39,229 nt of DNA, taken from assembly GCA_018672825.1 (NCBI GenBank), contig JABHUE010000018.1, positions 1-39,229 of the forward strand, written 5' to 3'. A model generated the notes under the pieces. It did not search any database. It saw nothing but the letters and a program-made list of their open reading frames with translations, and was not told where the DNA came from. This document shows positions 7,617-15,572 of the stretch, piece by piece. Numbering within the stretch: position 1 is the first letter of the stretch; every line of letters starts with the position of its first letter. The position numbers and the translations under genes are program-made. Source of the DNA: Pseudomonadota bacterium. GTDB taxonomy: Bacteria > Pseudomonadota > Gammaproteobacteria > Arenicellales > UBA868.

Positions 7617-8588
7617 TTAATATCTGACTAACATGCTGCCCCAGGCAAAGCCACCACCAAAAGCCTCAAAAATGATGTTCTGACCGCGGCAAATCCGTCC
7701 ATCACGAACAGCCTCATCAAAAGCTAACGGAATCGATGCGGCTGATGTATTGCCATGACGTTCTATCGTGACCACAACCTTATCAAGACTCATATCGACT
7801 CTACGGGCTATCGCCTGGATTATTCTGATATTGGCTTGGTGAGGGACCAGCCAATCAATATCTTTCTCTGTCAGATTATTCGCGTCAAGCGCCTCAACGA
7901 CCGCGTCACCCAGCGCGGAGACTGCCCAGCGGAAAACCTCTTTCCCCTTCATTTCAGTGAAGGCCTCTCGCTGGACCACTTGGTCATATGCAGTCGATAC
8001 ACCCGTTGGAACGCAAAGAAGATCTTTATAGGCGCCGTCCGCATGAAGATGACTCGAAACGATACCGGGCGAATCAGAAGCTTCGAGCACCATCGCGCCC
8101 GCCCCGTCGCCAAAAAGAACGCATGTGGACCGATCTTTCCAGTTAAGAATTCTGGAGAATGTTTCGGCGCCGATGACTAATGCGCATTTGCTGCCGCCCG
8201 TTTGGATATATCGATGTGCTACGTCCAACGCATAAACAAATCCCGCACAAACCGCTTGAACGTCAAATGCCGGACCCCCCCGTATACCGAGGCGTTCCTG
8301 CAACAAACAGGCAGTGCTGGGAAAAACCTGATCAGCGGTCGTGGTCGCAACGATCACTAAATCTATATCCTCAGGATTTCGCTGGGCAGACTCGAGTGCA
8401 CGTTCTGCCGCTTGTACTGCAAGATCACACGTGAACTCATCTGGCGCCGCAATATGGCGTTGGCGAATACCACTTCTTGAGAAAATCCAATCATCAGAAG
8501 TATCGACCATTTCCGCTAGTTCATGATTATCGAGCACCCTATCGGGTAAATAACCTCCCGTCCCAATAATTCGAGCATCAATAAGCAT
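7617..8588 (-). CDS. fabH: 3-oxoacyl-[acyl-carrier-protein] synthase III
   Basis: Starts fatty-acid synthesis by condensing acetyl-CoA with malonyl-ACP. The 323-residue protein has the catalytic C114 (VQAVCAGF), H250 (VPHQANIRI) and N280 (ERHGNTSAAS), with the C-terminal EAFGGGFAWGS. Length is that of the E. coli enzyme. It follows plsX by 5 bp. Confidence 0.97.
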   Translation of the reverse strand: MLIDARIIGTGGYLPDRVLDNHELAEMVDTSDDWIFSRSGIRQRHIAAPDEFTCDLAVQAAERALESAQRNPEDIDLVIVATTTADQVFPSTACLLQERLGIRGGPAFDVQAVCAGFVYALDVAHRYIQTGGSKCALVIGAETFSRILNWKDRSTCVLFGDGAGAMVLEASDSPGIVSSHLHADGAYKDLLCVPTGVSTAYDQVVQREAFTEMKGKEVFRWAVSALGDAVVEALDANNLTEKDIDWLVPHQANIRIIQAIARRVDMSLDKVVVTIERHGNTSAASIPLAFDEAVRDGRICRGQNIIFEAFGGGFAWGSMLVRY

Positions 8589-8593
8589 AGCCG

Positions 8594-9619
8594 TTAGTCC
8601 GCGAGGGCCAAAGTAGCCTCAAGGTCGCTCTCTATTTGAGAAATCAGGTTCTTGCTAGCCGCAAGTCGAGCAGCGCCAATCGCATTGGAGAAAGAGGTTT
8701 GATCCGCTCCGCCATGGGATTTTATGACAACACCTCGCAATCCGAGAAGCATGGCGCCGTTATACCTGCGATGATCGATCCGCGCTTGAAATGCCCTCAA
8801 GACCGGTTTCGCAATAAGTGCTGCGAGTTTACTGAATACAGATTTTGTAAATTCCTCCCGAATGACTTTTGTCAGCATTTGCGCGAGACCTTCACTTGTT
8901 TTAAGCGCAATATTCCCCTCGAACCCGTCGCAAACAATAAGATCAACGTCGCCGTTGAAAATATCGTCACCTTCGACATAGCCAACGTAGTTGAGATCAC
9001 TGTTTTTCAACATGTCTGAGGCCGTTTTTATTGTGTCACTCCCTTTAATCTCCTCACTACCCACATTTAATAGTCCAACGGTTGGGGCGTCAGTGCCCTC
9101 TAATGTACGAACCAAGCTTGATCCCATTAACCCAAACTGAAAAAGTACTTCAGGCGGGCTCCCGACATTCGCGCCAAGATCTAACATATGGACATGGCCT
9201 GCCGGTCGGGGTAAAACCGCAATAATGGCAGGACGATCAATTCCGGGTAACGTTTTTAATACAAAACGGGCAGTAGCCATCAAAGCTCCGGTATTGCCCG
9301 CGCTAACGCATCCACTAACAGCGCCTTCAGACAGTTGATTGATCGCAACCCGCATTGATGAGTCCTTTTTGAACCGTAATGCGGATGCGGGAGGCTCGTC
9401 CATTTCAACAACTTCCGACGATGGCACAACGATGAGGCGATCAGCCGGTGCTGAAGGCGACAATGCGTCGTGTAACTGCTCTGGATCACCCACTGCGTGA
9501 CAGATAAGATCGGGGTAACGACTCAGTGCGTCGAGTAGTCCGGGTGCGGTAACCTCGATCCCCTGATCTCCGCCCATCATATCGACAGACAACCGGATCA
9601 GGCTAGATGTCCCCGACAT
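8594..9619 (-). CDS. plsX: Phosphate acyltransferase PlsX
   Basis: Makes acyl-phosphate from acyl-ACP for PlsY, linking fatty-acid to phospholipid synthesis. The 341-residue protein has the N-terminal SVDMMGGDQGIEVT, the LDLGANVGSPPE motif and CDGFEGNIALKTSEG, all standard for PlsX. It lies 38 bp downstream of rpmF and 5 bp upstream of fabH, in the conserved rpmF-plsX-fabH order. Confidence 0.96.
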   Translation of the reverse strand: MSGTSSLIRLSVDMMGGDQGIEVTAPGLLDALSRYPDLICHAVGDPEQLHDALSPSAPADRLIVVPSSEVVEMDEPPASALRFKKDSSMRVAINQLSEGAVSGCVSAGNTGALMATARFVLKTLPGIDRPAIIAVLPRPAGHVHMLDLGANVGSPPEVLFQFGLMGSSLVRTLEGTDAPTVGLLNVGSEEIKGSDTIKTASDMLKNSDLNYVGYVEGDDIFNGDVDLIVCDGFEGNIALKTSEGLAQMLTKVIREEFTKSVFSKLAALIAKPVLRAFQARIDHRRYNGAMLLGLRGVVIKSHGGADQTSFSNAIGAARLAASKNLISQIESDLEATLALAD

Positions 9620-9657
9620 ATCAAAAGCGCGAGTTCCAGCCGATTGGCAAGAATGGC

Positions 9658-9843
9658 CTACTCTTCAGCCGCAGATTCCTGAATCACTTTTCGGCCGCGA
9701 TAATATCCGTCGGCGGTGACGTGGTGGCGACGATGAAGTTCTCCTGAGACAGGGTCGGTCGAGAGCGTAACTTTCGTCAGTCCGTCATGGGCACGGCGCA
9801 TTCCTCGCTTAGAAGGTGTCTTTCTATTTTTTTGAACGGCCAT
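9658..9843 (-). CDS. rpmF: 50S ribosomal protein L32
   Basis: A 61-residue basic protein with the L32 N-terminus [20 protein letters not shown] and the C-terminal YYRGRKVI. It is the non-zinc type, as in E. coli, with no Cys pairs. It is the first gene of the fab operon. The yceD (DUF177) gene that usually precedes it is absent; the next gene upstream, maf, is divergent. Confidence 0.97.
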   Translation of the reverse strand: MAVQKNRKTPSKRGMRRAHDGLTKVTLSTDPVSGELHRRHHVTADGYYRGRKVIQESAAEE

Positions 9844-9874
9844 AGGGGTTCTCTTTGATTAGAATAGTGAGCAC

Positions 9875-9924
9875 CCCACGTTCCTAGATCGAGAGCAATG
9901 TGCCAACGTATCTTGCAACGTGGG
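9875..9924 (-). other. Leader hairpin in the rpmF mRNA
   Basis: Between the predicted transcription start and rpmF, 8-nt arms CCCACGTT (9875-9882) and AACGTGGG (9917-9924) are perfectly complementary and close a 34-nt loop in the minus-strand RNA. Placed just upstream of a ribosomal protein gene, it could be an autoregulatory element for L32, but this is only inferred from position. Confidence 0.35.
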
Positions 9925-9937
9925 TGAAAACCCCCTA

Positions 9938-9967
9938 ATTTTAGTGGCTTAAGCCAACGGTTGTCAA
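9938..9967 (-). promoter_or_regulatory. Predicted sigma70-type promoter of the rpmF-plsX-fab operon
   Basis: On the minus strand there is a consensus TTGACA (9962-9967), an 18-nt spacer, and TAAAAT (9938-9943; five of six bases match the consensus). Transcription would start near 9931, giving a leader of about 88 nt before rpmF. The box overlaps the 5' end of the divergent maf gene region. Confidence 0.7.
9945..9956. promoter_or_regulatory. 12-bp palindrome inside the fab promoter spacer
   Basis: TGGCTTAAGCCA is perfectly self-complementary and lies wholly between the -35 and -10 boxes of the predicted rpmF/fab promoter. A dimeric repressor bound there would block RNA polymerase. No known FabR or FadR consensus was recognised in it, so the regulator, if any, is unknown. 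Confidence 0.4.
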
Positions 9968-9972
9968 AAATT

Positions 9973-10572
9973 ATGCTGAACCAGAAAGTTATATTGGCCT
10001 CAACTTCACCTTATCGCAAAGAACTTCTTGCCCGACTGGGCATTCCTTTTGATGTGGTCGCGCCTAATGTCCGAGAGAAACCTCTTCCGGGGGAAAGACC
10101 CGCCGACCTCGCATTACGATTGGCAATTTCAAAAGCGAAAGCTGGCGCGGAGCTGTTTTCAGAAGGGTTAGTGATTGGATCGGATCAGGTTGCTGAAGTG
10201 AATGGCGTGATAATGGGAAAACCCGCTGATCGCCAAGCTGCGATTGACCAATTGACTCGTGCGTCGGGAAATAGGATGACGCTCTATACCGGGCTTGCAT
10301 TGGTGAATATCACCGCCGATTCAGTGCAAAGCGCTGTCGAACCTTACTATGTTCAGTACCGGGAGCTAAGCCTTGCTCAAATCAATCGCTATATTGATAC
10401 CGAAGAACCTTATGGCTGCTGTGGCAGCCTCAAATCAGAAGGTCTTGGAATTACATTTCTGAGCGAGCTATCGGGGAAAGATCCAACCGCTCTAATCGGA
10501 CTACCCCTTATCAAACTCACAGACATGCTGTCAAATGAAGGCATGGAATTTCCAGTGAGCGACGCTTCTTAG
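9973..10572 (+). CDS. Maf-like nucleoside pyrophosphatase (YceF/m7GTP type)
   Basis: Maf proteins hydrolyse non-canonical or modified nucleoside triphosphates; the YceF branch prefers 7-methyl-GTP. The protein has the N-terminal ILASTSPYRKELLARL (7-22), the catalytic D71 in GSDQV, MGKP (81-84), GSLKSEGLGI and the C-terminal DPTALIGLPLI. The ASTSP form points to the YceF branch rather than the ASGSP-type dTTP/UTP branch. ATG 9973 gives the usual start (199 aa); an in-frame TTG at 9961 would add four residues. No clear Shine-Dalgarno is seen at either. In pseudomonads maf is next to sppA and rpmF too. Its stop overlaps the stop of convergent sppA. Confidence 0.9.
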   Translation: MLNQKVILASTSPYRKELLARLGIPFDVVAPNVREKPLPGERPADLALRLAISKAKAGAELFSEGLVIGSDQVAEVNGVIMGKPADRQAAIDQLTRASGNRMTLYTGLALVNITADSVQSAVEPYYVQYRELSLAQINRYIDTEEPYGCCGSLKSEGLGITFLSELSGKDPTALIGLPLIKLTDMLSNEGMEFPVSDAS

Positions 10573-11507
10573 TTCTGATATTTTAAAGAGGGCGTTCCAG
10601 ATAAACCGATGGACCGGACCACACTGGCCGTAAAATTATCAAACAGCAGGGTCCACCAATCGTCATCTATCGAAAAATCTAATATCACCGGCGCTCCGAT
10701 GATATCCCTCGCGACTTCGTTAATCGACGCGGCTGAATCCGCCAGACCCATATTGATCGCTTCCCCACCGGTCCAGACCTGGCCCGAGAAAATGTCAGGG
10801 TCGTCCTGTAGCCGATTACCCCTTCCCTCCTTAACCGCCGCGATAAATTGATCATGGACGTCATCAAGAATCCGCTGCAAATTCTTTTGATCATTTTTAT
10901 CCACCGGCGAAAACGGGTCCAGCATGCCCTTGTCTTTCCCTGCAATCGTTAAACGTCGTTCAACCCCTAAGTCCTTCATCGCGTCAACAAACCCAAATCC
11001 ACTGGAAATAACACCAATGGAGCCGACAATACTGGCCGGATCGACGAATATATCCTCGGCAGCCACCGAGATGTAGTAGGCCCCCGATGCGCCGATATCA
11101 GCAATTACAGCAAAGAGTGGAATATCAGGATGCTCAAGGCGAAGACGGCGCAGTGCTCGGTAGATCTGCCCAGACTGAACGGGGCTACCACCTGGGCTAT
11201 TTATGGCCAGAATAATACCGCGAACACCTTTGGTGCCAAATGCAGCTCGGACTGCGTCCTCCACTTCGCGTGCCGAGGTCCCGCGTTCCACCCCAATCAC
11301 GCCCGAGATGGGGATAACCGCGGTAAATTCATTAGGAAGGCGATCGCTAATCAACATTGGCCCACCAAGCCCGCCTACGAGAAGCAATGCTAAAACCGCT
11401 AACCAGAGAATTCGGAACCTCCGTCTGCGTTTTCTCTCTCGACCTTGCTCGCGAAGCACCGTGGTGAGCAATTGCTGAATTTCGGATGACCCATTGCCTG
11501 TTTGCAT
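10569..11507 (-). CDS. sppA: Signal peptide peptidase SppA (S49 family)
   Basis: A membrane-anchored serine peptidase that degrades cleaved signal peptides. The start is ATG 11507 because GGAG (11513-11516) sits 5 nt upstream; the longer frame would begin with TTG at 11555. From there the 312-residue protein has a basic stretch (RERKRRRR), one membrane anchor (about 32-53), and an S49 domain with LAINSPGGSP, the nucleophile S141 in DIGASGAYY, and the likely general-base K191 in IAGKDKG. It is the short, single-domain SppA, not the double-length E. coli form. It follows the Rieske gene closely. Confidence 0.92.
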   Translation of the reverse strand: MQTGNGSSEIQQLLTTVLREQGRERKRRRRFRILWLAVLALLLVGGLGGPMLISDRLPNEFTAVIPISGVIGVERGTSAREVEDAVRAAFGTKGVRGIILAINSPGGSPVQSGQIYRALRRLRLEHPDIPLFAVIADIGASGAYYISVAAEDIFVDPASIVGSIGVISSGFGFVDAMKDLGVERRLTIAGKDKGMLDPFSPVDKNDQKNLQRILDDVHDQFIAAVKEGRGNRLQDDPDIFSGQVWTGGEAINMGLADSAASINEVARDIIGAPVILDFSIDDDWWTLLFDNFTASVVRSIGLSGTPSLKYQN

Positions 11508-11560
11508 TTGTTCTCCATTTGCGTCGAGATTGTTCGCGTTGTGATTAGATGACAATATGA

Positions 11561-11935
11561 TTAACCAACATGGTATCGATGATCTGTGAGGAATACGTCT
11601 CCTTGTTCCTCAACGACTTGAATTTGGGTTAGCGCTGTTCCGGAGCAAGGTCCCCCTAGGCATTCGCCATTCTTAGGAGAGTAAAGTGCGCCGTGAGTTG
11701 CGCAAATTAGATTTTTACCGTCGAGGTCAAAGAATTCTCCGGGACTCCAGTCCAGCTCGAGCGCCCTGTGGGAGCATTGATTGAAAAATGCGGCTACACC
11801 ATGCTCATGACGAATGACAAAGGCAGCGCGCGTTACCTCTCGATCAAGAATATCAAAACGTACTCCTTTTCTACCGGTTTTTAATATCTCTGAGTGACAG
11901 ATGAATTCGTGACTGTACCGACCGTTATTGGACAT
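11561..11935 (-). CDS. Rieske [2Fe-2S] domain protein
   Basis: A small soluble protein (124 aa) with one Rieske cluster site: C54-S-H56 and C78-A-T-H81, the Cys-x-His / Cys-x-x-His arrangement. There is no membrane segment or oxygenase catalytic domain, so it resembles a stand-alone Rieske ferredoxin (NirD/BphA3-like). Its redox partner is unknown. The start is ATG 11935; a TTG at 11950 is possible. It overlaps the end of rluC by 11 bp, so the two are cotranscribed, and it precedes sppA. Confidence 0.88.
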   Translation of the reverse strand: MSNNGRYSHEFICHSEILKTGRKGVRFDILDREVTRAAFVIRHEHGVAAFFNQCSHRALELDWSPGEFFDLDGKNLICATHGALYSPKNGECLGGPCSGTALTQIQVVEEQGDVFLTDHRYHVG

Positions 11936-12884
11936 TTTGCTTTTGTTCAAGTTTGAAAAGTACGCTCGAAAGATCGTCCGGTAATGAAGACTGAATAGTC
12001 ATCGGGGTGCCGGAATTGGGGTGGTCAAAAAAAAGTGATTCTGCATGTAAAAACTGTCGCCTTAATCCGAGTTTCCGTAAATCAAGATTACGTTCCTTAT
12101 CGCCATAAAGTTTATCTCCAGCAACCGGGTATCCCTCTTGTTGCGCATGAACACGCACCTGATGAAGACGCCCTGTCTTGATTTCAACTTTCACTAGGGT
12201 ATGACCCTCCAAAGACTTGACGGGATCGAAGATACTAACTGCCTCCCTTCCTGAGCTGCTGACTTTTGAACGCTTTGCGCCAACCGCTCCGCGAACGGTT
12301 TCCAGAGAATGGGTAAGGGTCCGAATCCCTCCCCGCCATTTCCCCATCAACAGTGCGATATAAAATTTCTGTATGCTTTTCGACTCATTGCGAGAACTAA
12401 AAAGCAGGTGCATCTGACGTAACGCCATCGGATCTTTAGCTAGCATCAAGACTCCTGAAGTTTCTTTATCCAAACGATGTATCAGTTCGAGATAACCTGT
12501 CCTTCGACTTCGCAAAATTTCAATCAAGCCATAGTCATGCCCACTACCACTGTGGACCGCGCATCCGGATGGCTTATCGACAATAAGTAAGTGATCATCT
12601 TCGAAAAGTGTCGAAATCTTGAAGTTAGGCGCGGCGCTGGGTTCCCGCAACTTTTCGGACGCTTGGCGCAATGGCGGGATTCTCACAGTATCTCCATCTG
12701 CAAGGCGACTAGACGGTTTAACTCGCCCGCCGTTTATGCGGACTTGACCATCGCGAATTATTCGATAGATATAGCTTTTAGGAACACCTTTCAGATGTTT
12801 AAAAAGATAATTATCAAGACGCTGGCCCGCTTCGGCTAATGCAACAAGGCGTTTTGAAACTGGAACTTTCGGCGTTTCCTTCAC
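11925..12884 (-). CDS. rluC: 23S rRNA pseudouridine synthase RluC
   Basis: RluC makes pseudouridines 955, 2504 and 2580 in E. coli 23S rRNA. The 319-residue protein has an N-terminal S4 RNA-binding domain (about 20-80, QRLDNYLFKHLKGVPKSYIY) and the RluA-family catalytic motif HRLDKETSG with D139. TGRLHQVRVH and GDKLYGD follow. The start codon is GTG, with AGG about 7 nt upstream. It is divergent from rne, as in most gammaproteobacteria. Confidence 0.93.
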   Translation of the reverse strand: MKETPKVPVSKRLVALAEAGQRLDNYLFKHLKGVPKSYIYRIIRDGQVRINGGRVKPSSRLADGDTVRIPPLRQASEKLREPSAAPNFKISTLFEDDHLLIVDKPSGCAVHSGSGHDYGLIEILRSRRTGYLELIHRLDKETSGVLMLAKDPMALRQMHLLFSSRNESKSIQKFYIALLMGKWRGGIRTLTHSLETVRGAVGAKRSKVSSSGREAVSIFDPVKSLEGHTLVKVEIKTGRLHQVRVHAQQEGYPVAGDKLYGDKERNLDLRKLGLRRQFLHAESLFFDHPNSGTPMTIQSSLPDDLSSVLFKLEQKQNVQ

Positions 12885-13456
12885 TTTCTAACCTAAACTT
12901 ATTATTTTATTGAAAAAAAACGGTTTCACGGCTACACTCGACGGCGTCGATCATTTGATCGACACGCCTCGAAAGCTGGCGAGACGCGTCTAGGAGATGT
13001 CCTGGCGCCTCAGGTGACCCAGATCGCGCGCCTCGAACGAATTGTAACAAGCGCGGATCCAAGGCAAAAGAAGCCAGGGACCACCAACAAGATCTCATCA
13101 GTACGAGAGCCGACGTCGGGCTTTAAATTTACTGCCTTGACGAGATGACGAACAGAATCCTGTTTACGTGAATTCACGTAGACTTCCGCCCGAAACGGCG
13201 GCAAGCTGGTAAACACCAGCGGTTTCAAGAAGGAAGTGGCCCCGGATCTGGGGATGCGTAGTGAGGAAGTCGTCCTAAACAACGCCGGCCAGTCTATTGC
13301 GAATCATAGCCACATCAGCGCGCCCCAGGCGCGTCCTAACCTCGTCGGTTCCGTACTCATTTGATCTAGCCGTGCTTCAGGGGCGCGTGTGATTAACTGC
13401 GGTCGCTCATCAGAAACTCCGAGGAGTGAAAATGCGGCCTTAAAAACGGAATTAAA
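12885..13456 (+). promoter_or_regulatory. Long structured leader between rluC and rne
   Basis: These 572 bases contain no convincing ORF on either strand but many short hairpins: CCGACGTCGG (13110-13119), TACGTGAATTCACGTA (13165-13180), GCTGGT-AAAC-ACCAGC near 13205-13220, and CGCGCC-CCA-GGCGCG near 13319-13333. In E. coli the rne mRNA has a 361-nt leader whose hairpins let RNase E control its own message. Position and structure suggest the same here, but I do not recognise the specific E. coli hp2 sequence. A promoter for the divergent rluC must also lie at the left end. No clear -35/-10 pair was found for either gene. Confidence 0.55.
13165..13180. repeat. 16-bp perfect palindrome in the rne leader
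   Basis: TACGTGAATTCACGTA is fully self-complementary, and the match extends by further pairs with one G-U wobble to GTTTACGTGAA / TTCACGTAGAC (13162-13183). It could be an RNA hairpin or a DNA operator; it lies 276 bp upstream of the rne start. Confidence 0.7.
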
Positions 13457-15523
13457 ATGAAAAGAATGCTATTTAATGCAACCCACCCTGAAGAACTTCG
13501 GGTTGCCATCGTCGATGGACAGAAACTCCTTGATCTCGATATCGAATCATCAAGCAATGCTCAGCGTAAGGGAAACATCTACCAGGCACGTGTCACTCGA
13601 GTCGAGCCAAGTCTAGAGGCTGCTTTTGTTGAATACGGCTCAGAGCGACAGGGTTTTCTCCCTCTAAAAGAGATTTCCCGCGCCCACTTTAAGAATTTTT
13701 CGCCGGCGACACCGATGGCGCAGGTCAGAATTAAGGATGTTATCGAAGAAGGTCAGGAACTCCTCATTCAGGTTGAAAAAGATGAGCGAGGCACAAAAGG
13801 GGCTGCTTTAACCACGTTTATTAGTCTTGCGGGTCGCTACTTGGTGTTGATGCCCAATAACCCGAAAGGCGGCGGTATTTCTCGGCGAATTGACGGTAAC
13901 GAGCGATCTGACCTGCGAGACGCAATGGCCGACCTTCAGTGCCCGCCTGAGCATTCCCTCATCGCAAGAACAGCAGGCATTGGAAAGAGTCCAGAAGAGC
14001 TTCAATGGGACTTGGATTTTCTTTTGCAATTATGGGGTGTCATTGATAAGGCCTCATCAACCCAGGAGGCCCCTTTTCTGGTTTATCAGGAAAGCAATCT
14101 GATCGTCCGAACATTGCGAGATCATTTGCGTTCAGATATTCAGGAAATCGTGATTGATGAGGCATCAGTCTACGAGCGAGCCTCTCGATTTATGTCCCAA
14201 TTGATGCCTCAAAACGCGTCCAAACTAAAACAGTATGAGGACACGGTGCCCCTTTTTTCCCGATTCCAGATTGAGCATCAGATTGAGAATGCGTACTCGC
14301 GCTCGGTAAAGCTTCCGTCCGGCGGAGCCCTCGTTATTGACCATACAGAGGCGCTGATCTCTATTGATGTGAACTCGGCTCGCGCAACAAAAGGATCTGA
14401 TATTGAAGAGACTGCGCTACAGACCAATCTGGAGGCTGTAGATGAATTAGCGCGCCAGATGCGAATCCGGGACATGGGTGGTCTACTCGTCATTGATTTA
14501 ATTGATATGACCTCTCCAAAAAATAAAAAGACAGTTGAGAATCGACTGGCTGAAGCGGTTAGGCCTGATCGCGCCAGAATACAGATTGGTCATATCTCCA
14601 GATTCGGCCTCCTTGAAATGTCGCGGCAAAGGATGCGAAGTTCAATCAGTGACTCGAACTACGGAGTTTGCACGCTTTGTGATGGGACGGGACAGGTTCG
14701 AAATGTCACCTCTTCTGCGCTTAGCATTCTGCGGATTCTTGAGGAGGAAGCTCTAAAAGAAAACACCGAGGCCGTCTTTGCCGAATTACCGCTTGAAGTC
14801 TCGACATTCCTGCTTAACGAAAAGCGCTTTGAGGTCAACCAGATTGAGGCCCGGTTAGGAACTCGGATTGTTCTGATTCCGTCTTCGAATCTTCACGGCT
14901 CTCAGAACAATATTCAACGACTCAAGAGCGAAGATCTTGATTCTGGCGAAAACATGTTAGCAAGCCATAAGATTAAGATCACTTCTGAAAATGACACTCG
15001 TCCAGAGTATGCAATGAGTCGTAATAGTCGGCGAGCAGCGGTCAGTATTGACCAGATAGCAACAACGCCCCCGCCGACGCCAGCAGCATCGCCCTCCCCG
15101 GCCCCTAAAAAAGAAAAGGACGCCGCGGGATTTTTCTCCAGACTGCTTAAACGGCTTGGTGGGGATTCCGAAAGCGAGACCGTTGATGAAACACCCCAGC
15201 AGAATCGCCAGCACTCTGGCAATCGCTCTAGGAGCGGACGCGGCGGAAACCAGCGGGATGGTGGCCGTTCGCAAAATCGAAACTCAGGAAATGGAACTCG
15301 GTCTCGAAATGCGTCTAATCGAAATCAGGATCGAAATAAAACGGAAGGATCTTCGGAAGAAAGAAGTGGTCAACGGCGAACAAGAGGAGGTCGTAACCGA
15401 TCTTCGGGCCAGGGCAATCGCCCGTCAGGAAACCGAACGCGATCACCTCAAACGGGTCAGTCCTCTCAGTCTCGTGATACTGCCCCGTCACCCTCCTCGG
15501 GAAACAGTTCAAAAATCGATTAA
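13457..15523 (+). CDS. rne: Ribonuclease E
   Basis: The main endonuclease of mRNA decay and rRNA/tRNA processing. The 688-residue protein has an S1 domain (about 36-118), the catalytic DNase-I-like subdomain with D304 (ISIDVNSARATKG) and D347 (LLVIDLIDM), and the Zn-link cysteines C405 and C408 (CTLCDGTGQ). After residue 500 it is disordered: a Pro-rich linker, an amphipathic GFFSRLLKRLGG (558-569) that resembles the membrane-targeting helix, then an Arg/Asn/Gln/Ser-rich RNA-binding tail. The C-terminal half is far shorter than in E. coli (1061 aa) and shows no recognisable enolase or PNPase site. The Zn-link and MTS-like helix favour RNase E over RNase G. Confidence 0.95.
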   Translation: MKRMLFNATHPEELRVAIVDGQKLLDLDIESSSNAQRKGNIYQARVTRVEPSLEAAFVEYGSERQGFLPLKEISRAHFKNFSPATPMAQVRIKDVIEEGQELLIQVEKDERGTKGAALTTFISLAGRYLVLMPNNPKGGGISRRIDGNERSDLRDAMADLQCPPEHSLIARTAGIGKSPEELQWDLDFLLQLWGVIDKASSTQEAPFLVYQESNLIVRTLRDHLRSDIQEIVIDEASVYERASRFMSQLMPQNASKLKQYEDTVPLFSRFQIEHQIENAYSRSVKLPSGGALVIDHTEALISIDVNSARATKGSDIEETALQTNLEAVDELARQMRIRDMGGLLVIDLIDMTSPKNKKTVENRLAEAVRPDRARIQIGHISRFGLLEMSRQRMRSSISDSNYGVCTLCDGTGQVRNVTSSALSILRILEEEALKENTEAVFAELPLEVSTFLLNEKRFEVNQIEARLGTRIVLIPSSNLHGSQNNIQRLKSEDLDSGENMLASHKIKITSENDTRPEYAMSRNSRRAAVSIDQIATTPPPTPAASPSPAPKKEKDAAGFFSRLLKRLGGDSESETVDETPQQNRQHSGNRSRSGRGGNQRDGGRSQNRNSGNGTRSRNASNRNQDRNKTEGSSEERSGQRRTRGGRNRSSGQGNRPSGNRTRSPQTGQSSQSRDTAPSPSSGNSSKID

Positions 15524-15537
15524 TTCGGAGTTGATTA

Positions 15538-15572
15538 GGTAAGCTGGGTCACCAGTTGGGGCTCAGCTTACC
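15538..15572. terminator. Possible hairpin between convergent rne and rlmD
   Basis: GGTAAGCTG (15538-15546) and CAGCTTACC (15564-15572) form a perfect 9-bp stem around a 17-nt loop, overlapping the rlmD stop codon. Neither side has a T-tract, so it is at best a weak or factor-assisted terminator. Confidence 0.4.

Noticed and set aside
13010-13282. 90-residue minus-strand ORF in the rne leader
   Set aside because: Arg/Ser-rich composition, no ribosome binding site and no domain; it reads like chance in structured DNA.
12885-13456. RNase P RNA or tmRNA in the rne leader
   Set aside because: The hairpin-rich region lacks the conserved P4 GAGGAAAGTCCGG-like core of RNase P and the tRNA-like ends of tmRNA.
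14914-15274. Minus-strand ORFs opposite the RNase E C-terminal region
   Set aside because: They arise from the low-complexity tail of rne and show no protein features.
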